Assembly (NCBI GenBank): GCA_004151065.3
Contig: NWUY0300014970.1
Span: forward strand, 11,116 to 24,877
Direction of reading: 5' to 3'
Origin: Larix sibirica
Taxonomy: Eukaryota > Streptophyta > Pinopsida > Pinales > Pinaceae
DNA length: 13,762 bases
Part shown: positions 8,426 to 13,762 of the stretch, one piece after another
Numbering within the stretch: the first letter of the stretch is position 1
Layout: each line of letters starts with the position of its first letter
The notes under the pieces: generated by a model
The model's input: the letters and a program-made list of their open reading frames with translations, nothing else
Databases searched by the model: none
Told to the model about the DNA's origin: nothing
Program-made: the position numbers and the translations under genes

Positions 8426-9152
8426 TTATATGTGGTAGTACCCAACATTAGCAAGGCCCAATAAACTTTGGAGCTTTGTGAGTGTTGTTAGGGTTAGCCA
8501 ATCTTGAATTACTTGGAGCCACATGTACACTATCAACATCCACAATGTATCCCAAGTATTATTGGATTCTTTGTACATAAAAAGAAACACTTCTCTAATT
8601 TTTACACTTGTGGTAGCATAGAATGTTGAGAACTTGTCGAACATGCTCCTAGAGCTTCTCCCATGATGAGGGTATCATTTAAGTATACAATCACACAGGA
8701 ATTAATGAAAGGTTACATGTTGTCATCCAGAATCTTCGTAAACGTCGTAGATATATTCATCAAACCAAAATCAACAACCAACCATTCAAATAGACCTTCT
8801 TTAAAGTCAACAAGTTTGATTTGCTCTTAGCGGTAACTTGAACTCAGATCAATTTTCCTCATCTTAAATCGATCTAACAAGTCTTGGATCTAAGGAATAA
8901 CACATATGCTTTTGGTTGTGATGTTGTTTGGTCTGTTGTAATTAATACATATTTTCGTGAGCCATCCTCCTTTTGAACCAAAATTATTGAACCCCTACAA
9001 GGTACTGCATCGGGTAAGATGTGGTTTTTTTTTTTAACTCTTGAATATGCAGCTTAATCTTGTCATTTTCCAAAGTAGAACACCTATACATAGGTTTTTG
9101 GGCAAAGGGGTGTCTCATGTTAGATTGAGTGGATGTTCCACCTGGAAATGTA
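8426..9152 (-). pseudogene. Decayed Ty3/gypsy reverse transcriptase
   Basis: Successive short minus-strand frames give the canonical order of a Ty3/gypsy RT. First come ILVQKEDGS (near 8965-8990) and a CIN-Y segment; then IQDLLDRF, RKIDL, GLFEWLV with DFGL (8761-8795), and TFTKILDDN. The catalytic box follows as YLND (8674-8685) where YLDD is usual, so a catalytic Asp is replaced by Asn. After that come YLGYIVDVD, and VIQDW with LLGLAN (8430-8470). At least two frame changes and three in-frame stops are needed, so it cannot be active. The integrase, RNase H and LTRs of the element are not seen. It is the remnant of a plant gypsy-type polyprotein. Confidence 0.88.
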
Positions 9153-9160
9153 ATGGTACC
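9153..9160. repeat. Left 8-bp target duplication of MITE
   Basis: atggtacc here pairs with gtggtacc at 9560-9567, seven of eight bases identical. Eight bp is the duplication size of hAT transposons. GGTACC is itself a palindrome, so it could instead be read as part of the inverted repeat. Confidence 0.6.
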
Positions 9161-9559
9161 CATAGTAGCATAATTCGGTCGTATTGGTACTTCGTGTACG
9201 GAAATTCATAACAAATTCGAATTCATTGAATATTTGGTGTAGTATAATACGAATAGGAATTCTTACTAGTGGATAATTAAATTTTGAAAACCAAATTAAA
9301 AAAAATCCTTTAATTATTTAAACATTATAAAACAGAAATACCATTCAATTTCATACTTTCTTATTAAAATAATTATTAATAACTAGTTGCATCTATTACA
9401 ATCGCCAAATCCTACGTTGTTGAGATTTTATATTTTTGTTTTTTAAATATATGNTATTATATATAAGCAAGTTGCCTTTGTATTTTATTCGTACTATATT
9501 TTTTCATTACATATATTTTCCGTTTCGAATCGTATTCGTACTAGAATTATGCTATTATG
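9161..9559. mobile_element. hAT-like MITE, 399 bp
   Basis: The left end catagtagcataattc and the right end gaattatgctattatg are inverted repeats with 15 of 16 bases matching. Weaker inverted similarity continues inward for about 30 more bases (left TTCGTGTACGGAAA against the right complement TTCGAAACGGAAA), and further inside 'ataatacgaat' faces 'attcgtactat'. The interior is AT-rich, with no coding frame and one ambiguous base at 9454. With the imperfect 8-bp flanks this fits a non-autonomous hAT-type element; the superfamily call rests on duplication length only. It sits just upstream of the gypsy RT remnant, so it inserted there later. Confidence 0.72.
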
Positions 9560-9567
9560 GTGGTACC

Positions 9568-9999
9568 TTTGTATCAAACAACAAAATGTTATAGTACTTT
9601 ACAACTACCTTTTTTTTTAACAAAGATGGATAAGAAAAAGGAAACTGGGGAAGACCCTGACAACCAAATGTTACATACTAGGCAACCAAATGTAGTTCAA
9701 AGTTTTGCTCTTCTTAGCTGTAATGACATACACAAAGTTTTAAAATGGGCAAGAGTCCCTATAGCTTATGATTGTACAATTGTATCTAAAACTATAATGC
9801 CTGATAAATTGATCGAGCAACAATAAGCATGCAAAAAACATATGAATGTATTAATCAAATTTGTGCCCTAACTAAGCTTCCACCATTGCCATAACATTTC
9901 ATTGCAATCCATTTCCGTTTGGGTTGTGTGGTTGTTCTTCCATTGCAACAACCGTTTGTTGTACAGTTTCGTCATCTCCAAGCATTTCCTTGACATAAC
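9568..9999. other. Unassigned sequence, one small plus-strand frame
   Basis: A plus-strand frame with ATG at 9626 runs 66 codons to the TAA at 9824-9826. It starts with a Lys/Glu-rich segment (MDKKKETGEDPDNQ) and continues with LKWARVPIAYDCTIV. I recognise no family and no transcription signals. On the minus strand this interval would lie upstream of the gypsy RT and might hold decayed gag/protease sequence, but I see no DTG or CCHC motif to show it. Confidence 0.3.
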
Positions 10000-10194
10000 C
10001 TATTGATAAGATTGGGTGACCTGTGGAATACCGAGACTCTCTTGCAAATCCAAGGTTAATGTTAAAGTGCATCTTGGAGACTTAGTCAATTTATTGTATT
10101 TTATACCAATCTCTTCCATCTTAGTTTCTTGCTTCTCTAGATGATTGCTTAAGTATTGTACTGAATGTCTCAATCCCTTGATTTGGTTGTTCAT
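10000..10194 (-). pseudogene. Possible gag-like coiled-coil fragment
   Basis: The minus-strand frame of about 64 residues opens with a heptad-like, charged helix (QIKGLRHSVQYLSNHLEKQETKME gives Leu/Ile/Val at regular spacing). Upstream in a related minus-strand frame there is MAHPYSSWYGD before a stop. Such coiled coils occur in gag regions of plant LTR elements and also in transposase-like proteins, so the call is weak. It has the same strand and the expected side relative to the gypsy RT, but the MITE and about 800 bases lie between. Confidence 0.3.
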
Positions 10195-10572
10195 TCAATG
10201 GAAAATAATTTTTATTTCCTTATTCTCACTTGCATCCCCATACCACGAGCTATAAGGGTGCGCCATATTACCACTCAGACCAGAGTCACCTGGAATTGTA
10301 TAATTTTAGGGAGCATAATAGAACTCATAATTGCACCACCAAGATAAAAACACCCTCTAAACAGGGGAAACCTCCAAATCACAATAATACATGGGCTTAA
10401 TGAAAATGCATGTCCAATCTATTGACTTTCAAGACTAAGAAAGTGAGCCTCCACATGAGAGAAATATAACATACCTATCCACATCTTGAGGGAAAGACCA
10501 CAACGAGAAGTGGGCACAGAGCAAAGAGCACACATATTATGAAGTTGTGCATATGAAACCAAACATCACACT

Positions 10573-10950
10573 CTAGTTCACCTCCTCATCATTGCCATAC
10601 AATATCCCACCTTCCCATTTGCTATTTTGCATGCAAAGCCTAAGACTCTCCATCATGAGAGGGATAATATGAAGTGTTGAGGAGTAGAGGGCACGAGGAT
10701 GAGTAAATCCTCCCTCACGCGACCCATTAATATTGAGGATACCCTTAACCATGATCATTCTTTGACTGCAACACGTGGAATAGCCATGCAAAATTCCATA
10801 TTGATAAAATATAATGCCTTTGATCATCATTTTGAGAAATTAAGACTGTGGGATCCATTGCCTTACAAGGAGGTCCCCATTTTTTACCAAGGCCCCCTTG
10901 TACAAATACACAGCCGCATTGGCCTCATCATTAAGGATTTAATTGTTGCT
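10573..10950 (-). pseudogene. Decayed coding-like frame, unknown family
   Basis: One minus-strand frame of about 125 codons contains NDEANAAVYLYKGALVKNG, then LLVRQWIPQS, a TAA stop, and continues in the same frame to GGILYGNDEEVN before the final stop at about 10573. Amino-acid use looks protein-like in this frame. A shorter plus-strand frame (10699-10992) covers the same bases; I cannot exclude it. No family is recognised. Confidence 0.3.
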
Positions 10951-10990
10951 TCTATTCACATGGTGAAACTTAACATCTTCTGTCATCTTT

Positions 10991-11400
10991 AAGTTCTAAT
11001 TGGTTTAGTGTATGGTTCTTTGGGATAGAGTGACACTTTTAAACGCCTTAGTTATCATTTGTTAGATGACTAATAAAGAGTCTCCCAAAATAATGACTTT
11101 CCTAATCTGCAACTCTTAAATAAGGTTACTCCAAAATATTTCATTTTAAATACTTTTAACTTTTTAATTTAATTAACAAAACTTGATAACTTCATTAATA
11201 GAATTAACATAAAAATTATAAATTCAATCTAATTTAATTCAAATTAAATGAATAAAATAGTATATATAAATTGATATTAACACATTTAAATTTATTTTCT
11301 ATTAATTAAATAACCTTATATATTAAAATATAAAATTTATATTATATTAATGCTATCACCATCTATCAGCATCATCAACCAATTAATTGCCAAATCATTC
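10991..11400. other. AT-rich intergenic DNA
   Basis: This is AT-rich sequence with no gene, RNA or inverted-repeat structure that I can support. Confidence 0.5.
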
Positions 11401-11580
11401 ACCAATTGTTCATATTCTAGTTAAAGTTAATGATTGTTCACAAGGTTTAGCATTTTCATAATGAGTTATGACATTGTGCAAAAATTAATCACCAATTGTT
11501 CATATTCTAATTAAAGTTAATGATTGTTCATCAGGTTGAGAATTTTCATAATGAGTTATGACATTGCGCAAAAATTAATC
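11401..11580. repeat. 90-bp tandem duplication
   Basis: accaattgttcatattcta starts copies at 11401 and 11491, each ending in 'gcaaaaattaatc' at 11490 and 11580. The copies differ by only a handful of substitutions (for example caaggtttagc against tcaggttgaga), so the duplication is relatively recent compared with the retroelement remnants nearby. Confidence 0.9.
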
Positions 11581-11789
11581 GAGATTGAAATTAAGAGGGT
11601 TTGAAATGTCGACCATAAAATAATGCATAATTATAACCTAGCTAATGCATTTCACTACATTGACACCAAAATGAAGAGCTAATATGGATTAACTCAATTA
11701 GTTGAATAAAAGAGTAAGTTGCAAGGATAAATATCAATTTGTTCATACTCGGATGCGGGTCCGAGGACAAGAAATATTAATTCTATCCA

Positions 11790-12254
11790 ATGATTATAAG
11801 CAAGGTAAGTGGACGGATGGAGGCAAGCATGCCCCCACTCATCTTAATAATTATCCTCATCTTGTGGTCGTGGAGGAAGTTTAATTACAATGAGATCAAT
11901 CGGCCCATGGGTCGAGCGTGCATGGAGATGGCTAGTACTAGGAACACAGTGCTGAAGCGTGGTATTTGGGTTGGATCTCATGGCAATAGGTGGTCTAAAT
12001 TAAATGTTCGAATAGGTTCACAAACGTTCATGGATCATTCATACTATAATAATGTTTTGATCCTCCTTCAACCACAAGGAGAACGGCAATGCATCCAAAC
12101 TAAGGATTTTGGTCATGTTGAGATTTACGACATGTCTGAAATTGCTTTGCCACTTCTCTTACCCTCACACAAGGCAATAATTAATGCAGTGCTTATAATG
12201 ATTGGCATCTCACTCACAGGGCGCCATACATTCATGGGATCGGTCCTTATTTAA
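11790..12254 (+). other. Open frame of 154 codons in E3 leader
   Basis: A plus-strand frame runs from ATG 11790 to a TAA at 12252-12254. Its first third is hydrophobic (ILIIILILWSWRK) and the remainder is mixed, including RGIWVGSHGNRWSKLN. I recognise no family. It lies upstream of, and out of phase with, the frame that resembles the E1 and E2 ORFs (12254 and 12296 differ in phase). It could be a real 5' cistron, a displaced part of one ORF after a frameshift, or chance. Confidence 0.3.
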
Positions 12255-12295
12255 GCAACGACAATCTTCACAATGGGCACCCAAGTGACCAAGTT

Positions 12296-12793
12296 TTGAA
12301 TGTTAAGGAGATTTGTGACATTGGAGGTTGGAAGGTGGAACAAAATTGGGAAGGCATTCTACATCTAACCCGAGCCCCCTGTCTTCTTGCTCTAGTTAGA
12401 ATGGCCCCGCGAGAGGGCGCTGGAAGTAGGCATGCACACCAGGATTGTAGGAGGCGTGATGAAGCACAAACTTTTAATTTGGATGTCCCAACGCATGTAG
12501 AGTAGGTTGTTGAGTCTCTGGAAGATTTTGCATTGGAGGACCAGGAGCAAAGTACCAGGATAGTAACTCCCTACTAGACGGTTAAGACGACTATAGCCAA
12601 GGTTTTCCTAGACAAGGAGCTGCAAAAAGAGGAAGTACACCACTTGATAAGCAACATACGTGATAATATGCAGGAAATCCATAAATGTCTAGACGACGTT
12701 GCCAAGACTGTAGAGGTGTTGTTTAGAATCAACCGGAACGACAGGATTCCTATCATGGTGGTTGGTGCTCAAGGCTCTCCTTGCCAGGTATAA
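12296..12793 (+). pseudogene. E3 ORF remnant, two in-frame stops
   Basis: One plus-strand frame runs to TAA 12791-12793 with TAG at 12503-12505 and 12575-12577. An internal ATG at 12401 gives an M-A-P start followed by an Arg/Gly/His-rich stretch (SRHAHQDCRRRDEA), comparable to the basic start of the E1 ORF. The TAG at 12575 sits in the middle of Y-stop-TVK, exactly where E1 has YWDVK and E2 has FWTVK. TGG to TAG is a single G-to-A change, and E2 and E3 share gacggttaag there. A charged helical region follows (KELQKEEVHHLISNIRD, then EIHKCLDDVAKTVEVLF), then a short tail. No RT or other enzyme domain is present. Confidence 0.55.
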
Positions 12794-13149
12794 CATGTTT
12801 CATGAAAGATGTTTTGTTTTTTCCCTAAGTTACATATATACTATAATACAATAATCCTAATTTAATCTATCGTTGGCTTGCCAACCTGTCAGTTCTAGCA
12901 ATTTAAGTAATTTTGGTCATGACACTTTACTTAGGAATGTTATATACAATTTATATGGTTTCTTGCCTATGGGAAGGCCTATTTTTGTTTGGGTGTCGTT
13001 ATGTGAGACTAAAACTTATGCTTCAGTCTTACTGACTTGTCTCTTCTCAAAGGCGATGCATTCAACAATTTTGTTTTGTATTTTACTAGTTAATAGAAGG
13101 TTCTATAATAACTTACAAAAAAAAGATTAATTTGTGCATGCTTTATTTT

Positions 13150-13345
13150 TGTAACTAGGGAATCGACAATTGGGGTCGAGTTCGTACTCGCGTGTGTTAC
13201 GGGGTCGATTTTGGTCCACTACCTCTATATCCCTACATATACCAATCCTGCCCCACACGTGACATGCATGGCTTGATCAAGGTTTGAACCCACAACGTCA
13301 CAAAGAGTATCTTAATAATGCACCCTATTGCCAGCTAATCTACAC
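13150..13345 (-). mobile_element. tRNA-derived SINE-like element
   Basis: On the minus strand there is an A box TAGATTAGCTGG (plus coordinates 13331-13342; 11 of 12 to TRGYNNAGYNGG) and a B box GGTTCAAACCT (13280-13290; matches GGTTCRANNCY). They are 40 bases apart, as expected for an internal RNA polymerase III promoter. A non-tRNA body follows toward lower coordinates and appears to end near 'ccctagttac' followed by A-rich sequence. No cloverleaf can be drawn confidently, so it is not a working tRNA. No clear target duplication was found. Confidence 0.65.
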
Positions 13346-13544
13346 TTAAGAGCACCAACTTATCCATATTAAATTATTGTGAGATCAAAATTGTTTATTA
13401 AGTTTATATGCAATTGGATTTGGATGTTTTTTTATTACATATTTAAAGAGAGGAAAAAGAACAAATCATATCTCCGATTCATAAAACCATTAATCAAACA
13501 TATTAAAATGAAATTTTGTGTTTTTCTTTTCATACCAGTAGAAC

Positions 13545-13660
13545 ATTGACACCCAAATCTAGGTGAAGGCGCTAAGAAGGATGAGGTCGGGGGTTCGATC
13601 CTGGGTGGAGACAGATACAGCCGACCGCCCATCGACCCCTGCCTATTAAAGCAACCCCCT
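13545..13660 (+). mobile_element. tRNA-like SINE fragment
   Basis: The B box GGTTCGATCCT lies at 13592-13602, a full match to GGTTCRANNCY. A degenerate A-box-like stretch (taggtgaaggcgc, 13560-13572) lies about 20 bases upstream. The context 'gaaggcgctaagaaggatgaggtcg' before the B box is tRNA-like. Flanking strings taaaatgaaattttgt (13504-13519) and taaaatgaaagtattttgt (13660-13678) look like a target duplication with a 3-base difference. There is no clear A or T tail at the junction, so the boundaries are uncertain. Confidence 0.5.
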
Positions 13661-13762
13661 AAAATGAAAGTATTTTGTCTATACATCGACAATCATGATT
13701 CGCTCACGAATAATTTGGTGAACCATATTTTTTTTTCACATGAAAAAACAATACTTTATTAA

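Larger units (their letters stand above)
11747..13124 (+). mobile_element. E3: probable third poly(A) retroelement, ~1.38 kb
   Basis: The 3' end is clear: ataacttac followed by an A run (13116-13124). The bases after it, attaatttgtgcat (13126-13139), match atcaatttgttcat (11733-11746) at 12 of 14 positions, a worn duplication. The block then starts actcggatgcgggtccgagg, where CTCGG and CCGAG pair as a hairpin and 'atgcgggt' matches the E1 start. The 3' part has 'tatggtttctt' (12954) and, directly after, 'gggaaggcct', as in E1. The central frame (12296-12793) has two stops. The left boundary is inferred and could be elsewhere; the right boundary is firm. Confidence 0.6.

Noticed and set aside
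13280-13342. Functional tRNA gene
   Set aside because: A and B boxes are present, but no acceptor stem, anticodon arm or cloverleaf can be built; it fits a SINE head better.
13435-13692. 85-codon minus-strand frame
   Set aside because: It overlaps the tRNA-like element antisense and has no protein-family features.

Overview
This window reads as intergenic DNA from a large, repeat-rich plant nuclear genome. The evidence is a mix of long AT-rich stretches, plant-type Ty3/gypsy and LINE remnants, tRNA-derived SINE heads and a hAT-like MITE, with no intact host gene, operon or bacterial-type regulation. A gymnosperm is plausible because old, heavily mutated elements dominate, but the species cannot be fixed from the sequence. 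Three single ambiguous bases (n) occur at 843, 1123 and 9454.

Layout. 1-860: no recognisable gene. 862-1611: a repeated module (three partial copies) with an interrupted GAT/ATG microsatellite. 2065-3455: element E1, a poly(A)-tailed retroelement with a 17-bp target-site duplication (TSD) and one intact ORF of about 212 codons. 3597-4058: three head-to-tail copies of a 154-bp unit. 4067-5258 (continuing after 6646): diverged copies of an AT-rich module, one of which holds six ~50-bp sub-repeats. 5259-6630: element E2, inserted in one copy of that module and flanked by a 16-bp TSD; its single long frame has five internal stops. 6647-7953: AT-rich DNA with short duplications and one small GC-rich patch. 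7954-8383: the 3' end of a LINE on the minus strand, with an RNase H-like C-terminus and an A tail. 8426-9152: a decayed Ty3/gypsy reverse transcriptase on the minus strand. 9161-9559: a 399-bp MITE with inverted ends and an imperfect 8-bp TSD. 9560-11400: decayed coding-like fragments, unassigned, then AT-rich DNA. 11401-11580: a 90-bp tandem duplication. 11747-13124: element E3, a probable third member of the E1/E2 group. 13150-13345 and 13545-13660: two tRNA-like (SINE) regions on opposite strands.

Main point. E1, E2 and E3 are each about 1.37-1.39 kb, start near a CGGGT motif that can form a small hairpin, carry one frame with an aromatic-W-x-V-K motif followed by a helical stretch, show no reverse transcriptase, and end in a TTACAAA-type A-rich tail inside a TSD. 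I infer a non-autonomous LINE-mobilised family that encodes only an ORF1-like protein, by analogy with mammalian HAL1 elements. E1-E2 relatedness is well supported, E3 is probable, and the function is inference. Diverged processed retrogenes remain the alternative.
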